NCBI RefSeq assembly: GCF_029168945.1
Contig: NC_083610.1
Coordinates: forward strand, 77,615,580-77,679,579
Reading direction: 5' to 3'
Origin: Cannabis sativa
Taxonomy: Eukaryota > Streptophyta > Magnoliopsida > Rosales > Cannabaceae
DNA: 64,000 nt
This document shows positions 47,412 through 59,925 of the stretch, piece after piece. Made by a program: the position numbers and the translations under genes. Under the pieces are notes generated by a model. The model was not told the origin of the DNA. It saw nothing but the letters and a program-made list of their open reading frames with translations, and did not search any database. The first letter of the stretch is position 1. Each line of letters starts with the position of its first letter.

Positions 47412-47795
47412 GTGAAATCCATATTCAGAATAGATTACTTTCTTCCTGCCAAAATATCTCTTCTGAGTTCAGAAGTTTATCCTTCGAGACTCATAATACC
47501 CAAATGCACCAACCATTTTCCATTTGTTCCTGCAGACTTCAAGCCTCAACCAGAGCCGGAAATGATGGATTCGAGGGTTGAGGAGCTTCCGACCAATCAA
47601 AACCCGGGGAACCCCGTAGCCTGCCATGGCCGATCCTCACAAGTGATCCCAGAGGGTATAGATCTTGTGAGCGATCTCAAAGATCCTCCTCAGGCTGATG
47701 AAGAATTCCAAAGGAAGATTGGCATGGTTTTAGGTGCATCTGGGAAGGCATTTGGCGTGGTTTCTACACAGAATCCAGCCAAACCAAGACCCTAA
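47412..47795 (+). pseudogene. Antisense open frame of element E, probable aORF remnant
   Basis: 127 codons antisense to gag-pol. The second half (about 47563 on, with its own ATG) is acidic and Pro/Glu/Asp-rich (E-L-P-T-N-Q-N-P-G-N-P, D-P-P-Q-A-D-E-E-F), as is the N-terminus of T's antisense gene. The conserved plant-transposon domain seen in T is absent. A possible intron acceptor (CCTGCAG) ends at 47537. Either a truncated aORF or a fast-evolving one; unsure. Confidence 0.4.
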
Positions 47796-47928
47796 CCTGT
47801 GCCAAGAGATCTTTGCGTTAGCCTCTCTCTAGTGTTGAGAAATTTCCTAAGGTGGGAAAGAGATCTCGGCTTCAGGAAATGTGATCTGATGATGAGGAGA
47901 ATAGGGTCTGTGCAAAGATCAAGGCTCT

Positions 47929-48004
47929 CTACGTGCAGACGGTCTTTCTCATCTACGTGTAGTCGGTCTTTCTCTAAGCTATGTGTAGACGGTCTTTCTC
48001 TTTC
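47929..48004 (+). repeat. About 25-bp minisatellite, three units
   Basis: Three copies of CTACGTGTAGACGGTCTTTCTC with slight variation, starting near 47929, 47953 and 47979. Confidence 0.8.
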
Positions 48005-48553
48005 ATCCTCTACTTAGGAGAATGACTTAATAGTTTGCCCCTAGTGGCATTTTTGTAAAGACAAGTTTGTAACTAGTCTTAGGTTTTTCTTATCATAAAT
48101 GCCTTGTACTGTTTTCATTCGAACTTAATACAATTGTATTTGCTTGCATTTTTATTCACAATGTAAACGACTATATTTTGATCAAATATACAACACTTTT
48201 GGGTTTCTCCATTGCTCGTAATCTTTTAGTTTAAATAGTTATTAATCTACCAAACTTTATAATTTTTGAGTGGTTGTCAGTTCTGCCTTGTAATTGTAGT
48301 TATAATCTGCCTTAAGCAAACTTAAATATACTTTAAAGATTTTATCACTTCGTATATTTTTAATTCGCTCGTATGGATAGTTATATTATCTATCCATTTT
48401 CTAGGTTTAAGTACTTTTATCAAGGCGTCCTGATGCCTCGTTTAGTACTTTCCTAGCTCGCGAGAACCGTTAGTATTCAATTTTATACGCGAGTTATAAC
48501 TTTTGATTTTCCTCTCCCGTCAGATAGGTTATAAATCAAAAATTATAGTTGTT

Positions 48554-48690
48554 TGATCCTTTCTTCGTCAAAAAGGTTTGATCAAGGTGTTATAACGATT
48601 CGACCCCTTTCTCGTCAAAAAGGTTTGGTCAAGGAGTTATAACGGTTCGACTCCACTTTCGTCAAAGAGGTTTAGTCGAGAACCTTTGAA
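48554..48690 (+). repeat. 47-bp tandem repeat, three units
   Basis: CGTCAAAAAGGTTTGATCAAGG-like units at 48566, 48613 and 48660, each followed by a TTATAACGRTTCGAC-type segment. Lies between the E integrase stop and the antisense region. Confidence 0.8.
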
Positions 48691-48895
48691 TTTCAAAAAA
48701 TTTTGAAATGGCGGGTTTGCATTATACAATGTATTTCCACATGAATTCCAGTTAGTAACACGTAAATGCCCATTAAGTAATTTAAAGAATGAAACTTTGT
48801 AATTACTTAATATAAATGATTCTCTATATTCATAACTGAAGTTTGAAGTTTACATCAGTCATTTGAGTTACATCATTTATTTATTGATAGTAGGA

Positions 48896-51616
48896 TTATA
48901 AATGTTCTACGTTCCAGTAGTTCTTTATTAGTGAGCCATCAAGTCGAGCCAATTTATAGACTCCGACTCCAACTACTACTTCGATGACATATGGACCCTC
49001 CTAGTTCGGGTTGAACACTCCTGCTGATGCATCTCTCGTATTTGCAAAGACTCGTCTTAACACCAAGTCTCCAACATTGAATAGTCTTTTCTTGACTTTT
49101 TGGTTGAAGTACCTTGTGACTCGGTGTTGGTATGCGGCGTTGGTAATTTGCCACTCAATTCGTTTTTCCTCAAGTAGATCCGAGGACAATTTTAAAAGTT
49201 CCTCGTTTTCTTCTTGATTATAAAACTCTCTTCTGTGAGTCGATATGTTCACTTCAACAAGCAGCATTGTTTCCGAGCCAAATGCTAACGAGAAAGGAGT
49301 GTGTCCCGTGGCTGTTTTCTCGATAGTTCTGTGGGCCCAGAGCACCTGAGGTAGTTCGTCAATCAATCAGCCTCTGGCAGCGTCTAACTTCTTCTTGATA
49401 GTATCTTTTAGGGTTTTATTGACGACTTCCACTTGTCCATTTGCCTGAGGCTTGGATACTGACAAGAAGCCTTTGATAATTTTATTTCTCTCACAGAATT
49501 CAGTGAACAAGTTGCCATCAAATTGGATTCCATTATCAATACTATCTTCATGGGAATTCCAAACCTACAGATAATGTTCTTGACGACAAAGTCAAGGACT
49601 TTCTTGCAGGTTATGGAGACGAGGGGCTTGGCCTCCGTCCATTTAGTGAAGAAGTCGACTGCTACCACCGCATACTTAGCTCTTCCTCGCCCAGCGGGTA
49701 ATGCCCCCATTAGGTCGATCCCCCATATAGCAAATGGGTAGGGCGAGGTCATCATTCTAAGTTATGTTGGCGGTACGCGAGGTATATGTGAAAACCTCCA
49801 ACACTTATCACATTTCTTGACAAACTCATGTGTGTCCTTATTGATCGTTGGCCAGTAATATCCTTGCCTAATGATCTTTTTAGACAGACTTTGCCAACCT
49901 GCATGATCCCCACAGAAGCCTTCATGAATTTCTCTAATGATTTCGTTTGCTTCTACGAGAGGAACACACCGAAGTAGGGGCATTGAATACCCTCTTCTAT
50001 ATAGTTTGCATTCGATCATTGTGTAGCGAGGCACTGTATACAATAATTTCGCGCCTCTTTTTTGTCATTTGGAAGTTGCACGTCGAGTAAATAGATGATA
50101 ATAGGTGTCATCCATGTTGGAGAGCTATCTATCATCTCGACGTCTTCAGTTTCACATATACTTGGCTCGCTCAGCATTTCTACTGGAACCAGATTTAGTT
50201 CATCCAGGTCATTCTGTGAGGCCAGCTTTGCTAAGGCATCGGCGTTGGAGTTTTGTTCTCTCAGAATTTGTTCGTTTTTAAAGTAATCGAATCTTTCCAA
50301 GTTCTTCCAAACTTTCTCTAAATACTTCTCCATTTTCAAGCATTTGGCCTGGTATTCCCCGAGGACATGGTTCACGATCAGCTGCAAATCACTATGACAA
50401 ATGAGATTTTTTACTTTCAAGGCCTCTGCTATCTTTAAGCCGGCAATCAAGGCTTCATATTCAACCTCATTATTTGATGCGTCAAATTGGAAGCTCAAAG
50501 CATAGTGAAACTTAAAGCCTTCCGGCAATATTAATATCACCCCTACACCCGAACCCTGTTCGTTGGATGCGCCATTCACATATAACTTCCAGGTTTTCGC
50601 GTCTCGCTGATCAGGTGGGATTTCTTCTAGAGTTATACCTTCTATCAAGAAGTCAGCTAAAGCTTGGCTCTTGATGGATGTTCGAGGATGGTATGTTATA
50701 TCGAACTGCCCCAGTTCAATCGACCATTTTATCAATCTTCCAAAAGCATCTAATTTTGATAAAACTTGTCTCAAGGGCTGATCGGTTAACACTTTTATGG
50801 GGTGAGCCTGGAAGTATGGCTGTAGTTTGCGAGACGCATGGACTAGGCATAACGCGAGTTTTTCTAGAGGGGGATACCTGGATTCTGCCCCCAGTAACCT
50901 TTTACTTACGTAGTAAATAGGTTGTTGGTGCTTGCCCTATTTTCGCAATATAGCTGCACTAATCGCATCTTCCGAGAAGGCTAAATAAAAAATAACGTCT
51001 CTCCAGTTATGGGTTTTGCCAAAACTGGAGGCGTTGCGAGATGCCTTTTTATGCTCTGAAAGGTCTCTTCGCACTCTTTTTTCCACTCAAAATTTTTGTT
51101 GCCTCGCAATATGTTGAAGAACGACACACATTTATTAGTTGACTTCGAAATGAATCTGTTAAGTGCCACCATTCTTCCTGTCAGGGCCTGTACTTCCTTA
51201 GGCTTTGTCGGGGATGGCATGTCTATTGATGCCTTGATTTTTTTAGGATTTGCCTCAATACCCCTCGCGTTAACTGTGAATCCCAAAAACTTTCCCGAGG
51301 AGACTCCAAAGGAACATTTTTTTTGGGTTTAGCTTCATGTTATACTTTTTAAATATTTTAAAGCATTCCGCGAGGTCTGAGGTATGATCCTTACTCTTTA
51401 TTGATTTCACCAACATGTCATCGACGTAAACCTCCATGTTTCGCCCTATTTGGCTTGCGAACATTTTGTTTACAATTCGCTGATACATTGCCCCAGCCTT
51501 CTTCAGTCTGAACGGCATGACTTTATAACAATAGAGTCCCATGCTGGTTACGAAGCTTGTATGTTCTTGAACTGGGACGTACATTTTTATCTGGTTATAT
51601 CCAGAATATGTGTCCA
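48896..51616 (-). pseudogene. pol of element E, 3' part: RT end, RNase H, integrase
   Basis: Reads leftward from 51616. RT: M-D-T-Y-S-G-Y-N-Q then E-V-Y-V-D-D-M-L-V, so the catalytic YVDD is intact; the thumb region R-G-I-E-A-N-P follows (50981-51286). RNase H (50016-50792) has L-Y-V-N-G-A-S-N, with Asn where T has Asp at the first catalytic position. Integrase: zinc finger H-x-G-F-C-G-D-H then C-D-K-C (49762-50043), core W-G-I-D-L-M-G and F-F-T-K-W-T-E (49408-49755) with the second acidic block degraded, and C-terminal V-G-D-L-V-L-R (49001-49366). Stop at 48896-48898. Several frame changes. C has cut the gene at 51616/61839. Confidence 0.92.
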
Positions 51617-51621
51617 TAAAC

Positions 51622-53533
51622 TGTTGGGAATTATTTTACCAGGATCTTAGATCTACTCACAAGTATGTTTATTAACATCCTAAATATGAACTTTCTAAAA
51701 CGATAAAATAAACACATATAAAGTTAAGAAAACCTTACATTGATGCAGCGGAATAAATGTCTCCTTCCACTCAGATCTCTAACCCTTGATTCCTTTCTGT
51801 AGCAGAGTATAATCAAGATCTGAGCCCGAATCTCCTTCTTCTTCAAGCTTTGATCCTTCACAGTCTTCCAATCTATGATTGAGTTACTGCTTACTGTGTG
51901 TGGGCACTTACTCTTTCACTAGGGTCACGAAAAAGATGAAGGAAAAGAGGGAGAGAGGTTTCGGCCAAGGTAGAGAGTGAGGGAAGGCTCAGTTTTTCTG
52001 AAGAGAGAAATTTCTGTCAGAAAGCTAATGAAAGCATGTATTGTGAATGAGCCATCACTTTCTATTTATAGGCAACTTACTAGGTTTAAGTTTAGAATTA
52101 TTTGGCATTAAAATAATAAAATAATAATTTGAAAAAGCCTTATAAGTGGCCGGCCATAGGTGTTGTAATGGGCCCCACTTAATTTTGCAATTTTATCAAA
52201 TTTTATCTCTATTTTCTCAAAAATGCCAATTTTCCAATTCTAACCTTTTAAATGCCAAAACTAATTATTTAATAATTAAAATACATTATTAAATAATATT
52301 GTCATTTAATTTAATTATTAATTAGACATATAAAGTCCATTAATAAATAAATAAACCCAGAAAACTCTTTTCCTTACAATTTCACCCCTGAATAGTGAAA
52401 ATTCATAAAATCAGACATAGTCTAACTTTAGAATTATAATTGATCAATCACGAATCAATTAATGAGTCTTATAAGCAGAATGTTCTCAACTAGAATGGGG
52501 ACCATGGATCTATATGCTGAGCTTCCAATAAGTGAACCAAATTTACCAAGTAAATTCCTACTTATTAATTCTTCGTTGAATCCACTCTTAGAACTTAGAA
52601 TTGCACTCTCGGTACTTATATAGAGCATATTGTATGTTTCACGATACCAATATACTATCTCATTTAACCATTGTTATAATCTTATTGTGATTTAAAGATC
52701 CTCTATATAGATGATTTACATCGAGATGGGATTTCTTTACCGTTCTCACCCCTCAATGTATTTTGCCCCTTAAAACACTTAGCTACCTGTAAATGGTGTT
52801 TAATGATCTAATAATTAGTCAGTTAAACAAGAGCTCATCCATTTACTTCTATTTGCTAAGCTCGAAGGGAATCATCACTTAACTTCTATACACCAGTAGA
52901 AGCTATAGATTCCATATTTATGTTCAGCACTCCCACTCAATCATACTATCATGTTCCCAAAATATACGTATCACCCTGACCCAAAAGTAGGCTTAACTAA
53001 TAAATCAAAGAACATGAATAGCACTACTGAGTTGAGCCCAAGCATATCAGGATTTAGATTCTTTTCAATCTTAAGATCAACTACTGATATTGACTTGGAA
53101 AGATATGTATAACGGTAAGTTTGTAATATCTTAACTTAGTTGCAATATCGGTCCAGTCCAATGTATACTCCATACATTCGAAACTAGTATACTTTACTAA
53201 TGTCCTGGAAAGAACATAACACTTACTCCAAGTGTAAGTACACATCATCGCTGATTATCACATTAGTGTAAATCCAATAACACTGATGAAACAGGGACCA
53301 AAACTTTTGATTCATATGATCACAAACACATTCCACTGTGTTGACGATACTGTAATTGTGAATAAACATATGATCTGGATTTAACTGATTTTGTGTGTAT
53401 GAATGTAATAAACATATTAAACATATTAAACCATTAGCATGTAAAATTCATGCAAACATCAATCACTTCAAATTTCTTATATTGATAACTAATCAGATTG
53501 TAAAGAGTTTTATTTAGGGCATAAAACCTAACA
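51622..53533 (-). repeat. 3' LTR of element C (left copy)
   Basis: 1,912 bp; plus-strand TGTTGGGAATTATTTTACC to CCTAACA. TATAAATAG on the minus strand at 52072-52081. Keeps CAG/CTG words at places altered in the right copy. Confidence 0.93.
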
Positions 53534-53549
53534 AACTCCCACTTGCACT
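53534..53549 (-). other. Polypurine tract of element C
   Basis: On the minus strand AGTGCAAGTGGGAGTT, the same as in A and B, beside the 3' LTR. Confidence 0.85.
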
Positions 53550-55230
53550 AATATAAAACAAACTGTGCAAATAGGTCAATCTGATGTCTTGATCTTTAGA
53601 TCAAGTGTAGTATATTTGAATCCACCCAAACTTCTGGAAACAAGTTCATAAATACTCTTATGAAACATCCTTTACTATATGCTTTACTCATCAAGGGATA
53701 CTGAAATCTTTACTGTTTTAAAAGTACATCTGAATTAACAGAGGACATATCTCTCATATTTTAAAATATGTAATTGAGATAATACAGTGTAGACTTTTCT
53801 TCAGTGATATAACTTTCTGGTATTTTCGAATAGACCAAGTTATAGTTCTTCTCTGGTAGAGCTTGAATTATTATACAATAATTCCTCCACCCCCAAAGTA
53901 AGCACCATCTTAAGAATTTCGAAATTAGATGGTGTGATACAAAGACAACTGATACACAGTTCCTTAATATCTGACATATAGATCACTTTCATAAATCCTT
54001 CTTGAATATCTTCTAATGTTCCCTATTTGATTACATCTCAGATAGCTCCCACTCAATAGCAGATGTCTGGTTAAATAATACTTTTAACCTCTGATTGTTT
54101 AGAGAGTTACCTAGTTGTGACTTTTGTATTAGTCTGAAACTTTAAGTCAAGACTAAGTCATCAACTTAGCAGACTAGTATTTGAAGTGAAAAATACATGC
54201 CAGAGATTAAAGTAATCAAAATTAAGATACCATAAAATTTTATGAGGATTAAGAATTCTTGGTTCAAGTCATTCGAATGGACTGAACTAGAGTTCTTTAT
54301 CTTATTCTCATAATTCTGATAAGCTATATCTATCCATGTGAATGGATAGATTTGCTTTTCAGTAGAGTTCTTAAGTATCTATCACAATTATCAACCTAAT
54401 GAAGATGGGTATAGAACTTTAAAATTCTCCCACTCAATTAAGGTAGTGTGAAACTTTAACAAAGAACTTTCAAAGGTATCAAACTCTTACTTACAACAGT
54501 AAAATTGAAATGGAACATACAATCAAGATCAAGAATTTATATTGACAATAGCTGACTCATTATATTACTCTATGTTTAAACAAGATATGTGTTTCATAGG
54601 GAATTGTGGAATAGACTCCACCCCTAAGTATATAGAGATTATGATCCACCCCTAAAGGTTGTAAAGATCATGATTCTCTGTGTGATAGAGTTTATGTGGA
54701 GTTGAATACTATCCAGAGTTCATTAGATATAAAAGATCGTTGAACTGCATAGTTTTCTTAACTTTTCTCCACCCCTATCAGATCATAAGATCCTTTTATT
54801 AAACAAATTCTTAATAATTGTATGAGAATTAACAATTATGATAAACATAGAAATAATTTCTAATGTTTATATAATATAACTCTATGAAGAGTTGTAAATA
54901 TTATAGAATTTGCATCAATAATAAAAACACTTACACATACAAACATACAAATATAATGTGGTAATAATTGATGAAGATAAATTAAATGAAGCTCAATCTC
55001 ATAAATTGCAATAGGGAATTTCGAAAAAAAAACTTTATTAATAATAAAAAATATTGCAACAATATGAGAGAAACAGGGATAAATATCCCTAACTAAAATT
55101 TGAAATCCAAATTGTCTTTAAACTAAAACAATTAATTCAAAAAAAAATAAATTGAAGAGCTTCATCTTCATCTGGACGATTTCACCCTTGGTCCAGCTTG
55201 CTGATCCAACTCAATTGAGTTCAAGTAGCT
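53550..55230 (-). pseudogene. Truncated pol remnant of element C
   Basis: Only about 1.7 kb lies where a full copia pol needs about 3.5 kb. The minus strand shows degraded integrase words (GATAGGGGTGGAG near 54765-54780, from D-R-G-G-E), then an RNase H-like GGGGGTGGAGGAA near 53890. No open frame. An AATAAAG on the minus strand near 55035 could be a poly(A) signal. Confidence 0.65.
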
Positions 55231-55234
55231 TGGC

Positions 55235-55334
55235 CTATAAGAAGAAGAAAACAAATAAACAAAGTTAGTCCAGAATTATAAATCCAATTGGATAATAATT
55301 CACTAAAACTCTTAAAGTTTATGAAAGGAAATAC
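55235..55334 (-). other. Candidate intron just downstream of the C gag zinc knuckle
   Basis: Minus-strand donor AAG-GTATTT (55334) and acceptor TTCTTCTTCTTATAG (55235), 100 bases. Splicing would end gag four codons later (G-Q-A-T-stop). This fits the known Arabidopsis copia strategy of a spliced, early-terminated gag RNA. Prediction only. Confidence 0.4.
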
Positions 55335-56169
55335 CTTGTTTCTTTGCAAGAAGTTTAGGACATTGGGGTTTCCAATGGCCTTTTTCATTGCAGTGGAAAC
55401 ACTTTCCTTTAAGTGTAGCATCACCAGAAGGAGCAGTCTTTTTCATGACTTTTGTTCGCTTCTTGGTGTTCTTCCACTTCTTCTTCGATTTGGGCTTTGA
55501 AGCAGAGGCGACATTTGCTTCAGGTTTCATCGTCCCATTACCATTACCAGGATGAGGTTTACTCCCTTTCTTCTTGGGTCCTCCAATCAAATTTTCATAA
55601 GTTTGAAGGTCATTGACTAATTCATGAAAGTCAATTTCCTTCTTATTCATGACATAATTTGATGTGTATGGTAGAAATGCTGGAGTCAGGCTGTTCAAGA
55701 TAAGACTAACTTGAGTAGCACTGTCCATTTCAGCACCATGATCCTGGGCTTCTTGGAAATAACTGGACATGAGGAGAACATGATCACGCACGTTTTGATG
55801 AGGTTCCATCCGTGCGTTAATGTACTTCTTAGTCGCGTCAAAGCGTGACTGAAGTGATGCCTTACCGAATAGCTCATTTAACTTCGTCATAACTTCAGCA
55901 GCCTTCTCAGTTTTAGAAAACCGAGTTTTGAGGGTGTCAACCATGCTAGAAAGCATAAAGTATAGAGCTTTGTCATTTGCCTTCTGCCAACGCTCATACT
56001 TTTCTTTCACAGCTTTGGATGCATTATCCCCAGGCACTTCAGGTGACGGCTCAGTTAAAACAAACAAGGCACTTTCTCCTATGAGAGCAATATTAATGTT
56101 CTCATTCCATTTATTAAAGTTAGATCCATTCAGCTTATTTTCAGTCAACAGTGATAACATGGGATTCAT
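55312..56169 (-). CDS. gag of element C, open reading frame
   Basis: 285 codons from ATG at 56167-56169. It starts M-N-P-M-L-S-L-L-T-E-N-K-L-N-G-S-N-F, the usual copia gag opening, with W-N-E-N early, a helical UBN2-like middle (Y-F-M-L-S-S-M, R-M-E-P-H-Q-N-V), a Lys-rich linker, and a CCHC zinc knuckle C-F-H-C-N-E-K-G-H-W-K-P-Q-C near residue 265. It forms the capsid and binds RNA. The stop is 12 codons after the knuckle. A GT donor lies right after the A-K-K-Q codons, and an acceptor with a pyrimidine tract lies 100 bases on. It is the only retroelement gene in the window that is wholly intact as read. Confidence 0.9.
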   Translation of the reverse strand: MNPMLSLLTENKLNGSNFNKWNENINIALIGESALFVLTEPSPEVPGDNASKAVKEKYERWQKANDKALYFMLSSMVDTLKTRFSKTEKAAEVMTKLNELFGKASLQSRFDATKKYINARMEPHQNVRDHVLLMSSYFQEAQDHGAEMDSATQVSLILNSLTPAFLPYTSNYVMNKKEIDFHELVNDLQTYENLIGGPKKKGSKPHPGNGNGTMKPEANVASASKPKSKKKWKNTKKRTKVMKKTAPSGDATLKGKCFHCNEKGHWKPQCPKLLAKKQGISFHKL

Positions 56170-59100
56170 TTTGACAAACAGGATACTACAAAATAATAGA
56201 AATCAACAAATAGAAATTAATAATGGTTTAACACACAAAATCAATTCAGAAATTATAAGCACATAGCAAGTAGGAATGATATGAGAAAATACTTAAAAAT
56301 TCAATCCTAAATAATTTCCAAGGTTTTCAACAAACTGATATCAGTGTCCCGTTTACGCGAGAGTCAAAGCTACCATCCATTGAATAGAGTTGTCAGCTCA
56401 TCTAAAATGTTAAACATTCTAGCAACCTTTTATTCGATCAAGATCAGAATCCAGCGTTGTCCCGTTTAGGCGAGAGTCAAGGCTATTCTATCTCATGAGC
56501 TTCTACCATTGTTTCGCAATTTGCAAGTCAAATATGGTCGCCACCATTAGGGTGATCTTTACCATATAAAACACTTACAAACCACTTATCATGCGAGATT
56601 AAACGGTGCGAAATTGCTAATGAACGTTCCTCCATTAGGGAGGATTACTCACTAAAACAAACGCGGTGTAAAACCCACAATGGAGATCGAATATCTTAAT
56701 GATAATAAAGCTCATTGTTTCAAATGTATTTTCTTATTATTCTAATAAATAAATCTCATTAAATTCTATTTAAGAATTAAAATTCAAAAATAAGAATTTA
56801 ATATAATATTTATAAAATTATACTAGATGGTGATTGAAATAAAATTAATTATTTCCATCTTAGTAATAATCTTAAATATAAATATTAAGGAAATTAATTT
56901 AAGATGAATTAAATAAATAATTAACAACTTAAAAATTTCCTTTGAGAATATATTTATTGGGTTCGAAAATTAAGTATAAAAAAAAATAATACAATTTTCG
57001 AAAATAATAAAAATAGAAAAGCAATACTTCAAGCAAAAATATCACCTATCTAGATATTCTTTTGACTAGTTAATTCAATTTCTAATATATATATTTTAAA
57101 TTCACTTATTTTAAATTAATCTATTAAATGAAAAAATCATTGACTTGAGTTGGTCCAAGAATTAATTAAAATAATTAATTTACAACTCAATCTATTTTTC
57201 AAAAAAAATTCGAAAATATTGCATAATTAAAATGCAATTTCGAAATTGATTAATAAAATAAAGAAAAATATATATATTGAAAATTATTTAAATTTAAGTT
57301 GAAAAAATAAATTTCAACCTAAAAATAATTTTCGATTTAATTAAGTGTCATGAAAAATCAATAAATATTTAAGTATCATGATGAAAATCAACTTAGATAT
57401 TTAGATTTTCAAGTTAATTAAATATATTAAATTCAAGAAATAATAATTAAGTGTAGAGAAGCCTTAATTATTAATTTCTATTTAATACTAGGAAAAATAT
57501 ACTTAATAAAATTGTACCAAAATTAATTATTTAAATAATTAATTTCACAAAAGTATAATATTTTCCTATATAAGTATTAGAAATAATAAGTAGTCTAGAA
57601 ATTACTATCTAGAAAATATCTTATTTGCTAAGTATCTTTTCAAAAATTTGAAAAAATATCTAATTTAAGTTATATAGAAAAAATCTAAAACTTAAATAAT
57701 TTCAAATCTAGATTTAATTAAATATCACAAATTAAGTTGTAACCACTTAATTTGAAGATATCTTTTGAAGTTAATATTTAAAAAAAAATATCAACCAAAA
57801 AAAATATCTAAAATATTCCATTTTAAGTTAATATTTGAAAAGATATTAACTTAAAAAATATCTTAAGAATCTTTAATAACTAATGCCTAAGATTCCTCAA
57901 CTTGATTTAAAATTTAAATCAAATATTCAAATTTAAGTTAGTTAAGAAAAATCAGTTGATACAACTAATTTATAACTTAAATAGGAATATTTAATTAAAT
58001 AAGCTCCAGAAAGAATCTTAGTTAGTTAAAATTCTATATTTAATTAAATACAAGAAAAATACAAATAGTTTATCTAGAAATAATATCTAAACTAAAAGTG
58101 TTTTTCTTAAAATTAACTTTAAAATATTAAAATGAAAATAAATTTTCATATATTTTAAAAGTTAATTATGTTGCTAATTCAATTTTATTAGGTCAAACTA
58201 TTATAATTAACCTAGTACAGTTATTCAAATCAGGCAAATGGGCCTTCACAATTGGGGTAGTTCATGTGAGGGGTCCGGGTTCAGTATGTCGTACCCACTT
58301 CTATGGCACCCAACTCTCACACAAGGCCCAAAAGAGAGGAATTTAACCTTAAAATGAATAACTGTTATTAATTGAATAGGTCCAATAACTAAATGGACCT
58401 AAATAAAATCTATCATGGTGTGACATTTTATTTAGCAACAACCTATATGCATCTATATAATAAAATAAACATATAGGCTCACACAGGCACACTTTGGATG
58501 GATCCTATCATGTTGCTAGGTCATACACAGATGAAAGAAGATTGTAAAATTTACCTGTTACAAATTATTTACTTGACCAAGGGAGCCATCAGATCATTAG
58601 ATCTGGCAAAAAGTAACCATGGCTATTTGCAATCAAGTAATAATAGGTTTTTAAAACTTACATACAAGCTAAAAACACATACTCCTGCAACAAGGTTAGC
58701 TGGATAGTTGGAAGTAGGATTTATTTAATTTTAAATAAATAATTTCGAAAAATAAATAATTAAATAAAATATTTTAATTAATTTCGAAAAAATAAAAAAA
58801 ATAATTAATTTCGAAAAAATAAAATAAAAAAAATAAAAGAAATATTTAAAATTTCGAAATTATTTTAAAAAAAAATTTAAAATTAAACCTACTATTTGAA
58901 AAATTAGGTTTCAACCAACCTAAATATCATTTCAAAATTTGCTAACTACTTTTTAAAAATTAAATGTTATTTTAAAAATAAAAATTAAATAAAAATTAGA
59001 AAAGATAAATAAAATATCTTTTCAGATTTTTAAATTTAATTTAAATAAATAAAATAACAAAATTTAAAAGTTAGCAAAATATCTTATATCTATTTAAAAT

Positions 59101-59906
59101 TACATGATTATAAATATCTTATTTTAAATTTAAATAAGGTCAAAATATCTAAAAAGATTTAAAAAATCTTAATAGATAAGATATTTTTTAAAATATCTTA
59201 AAAGATAAGATATTTTTAAATATTTTAAAAGATATTATAAATATCTTTAAAAGATATTATAAATATCTTAAAAGATAAGATATTTTTAAATATCTTAAAA
59301 AATATTATAAATATCTTAAAAAATATTTTAAATATCAAAAAATATCTGACCTTAAATTTAAAAAAAAAATATAATCAAATTTAAAAATAAGATAGATTTT
59401 TAAGCAAAAAGATAAATACTAGTTCTATTCAAATTCAAATTACACTAATATCTTGAATTAAATTAAAAAAAATTAAATTAATTCAAAATGATAATTAGAA
59501 TTGAATTAGGAATAGTAATAGTATATATATAAAACCATACAAAAAATTGGAAGTTAATTCCATGAAAAGGTATGAAAAATTGAAGAAAATTGAAAAAATT
59601 CGAAACTGTACGGACAGCTCTGCGATCGCAGGAAACTATCAGCACAGCCCCGATTTTGTCAAATCTTCCAAAAATCATAACTAATTCAAATAAAATCCAA
59701 ATTGAGTTCTGTAAAAGGCTAACTTGCTTAATTTTTTTCATACTATCCAATAAAAATAATTCCAGAACCGAAATAACAATTATTTTTCACGAAAATTTCA
59801 TAATCATCAATCAATCATCAAATAACACTCAATACAACATAATACCATCCAAAGAACATACAAACAATCGTTTTAAAGTCCAAATTACATGTAAGTAAAT
59901 CAATTA
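56170..59906 (-). other. Long 5' leader of element C
   Basis: About 3.7 kb, AT-rich, no open frame. It carries the same conserved blocks as A and B: CCTCC-CTAAT-GGAGG (56629-56643, minus), a CCACC-type hairpin near 56541-56555, and two GACTCTCGC... copies (56345-56365 with one variant base, 56458-56478), plus the block at about 58190-58720. Many TAAGATATTTT-type repeats occur at 59130-59340. Confidence 0.7.
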
Positions 59907-59923
59907 CCATGGCTCTGATACCA
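59907..59923 (-). other. Primer-binding site of element C
   Basis: TGGTATCAGAGCCATGG on the minus strand, exact for the plant initiator tRNA-Met complement over the first 12 bases, two bases from the LTR. Confidence 0.9.
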
Positions 59924-59925
59924 GT

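Noticed and set aside
59478..59898. Frames on both strands just inside the C primer site
   Set aside because: They mirror frames near 33955-34382 because the leaders are homologous; none has a protein signature or a reason to be translated.
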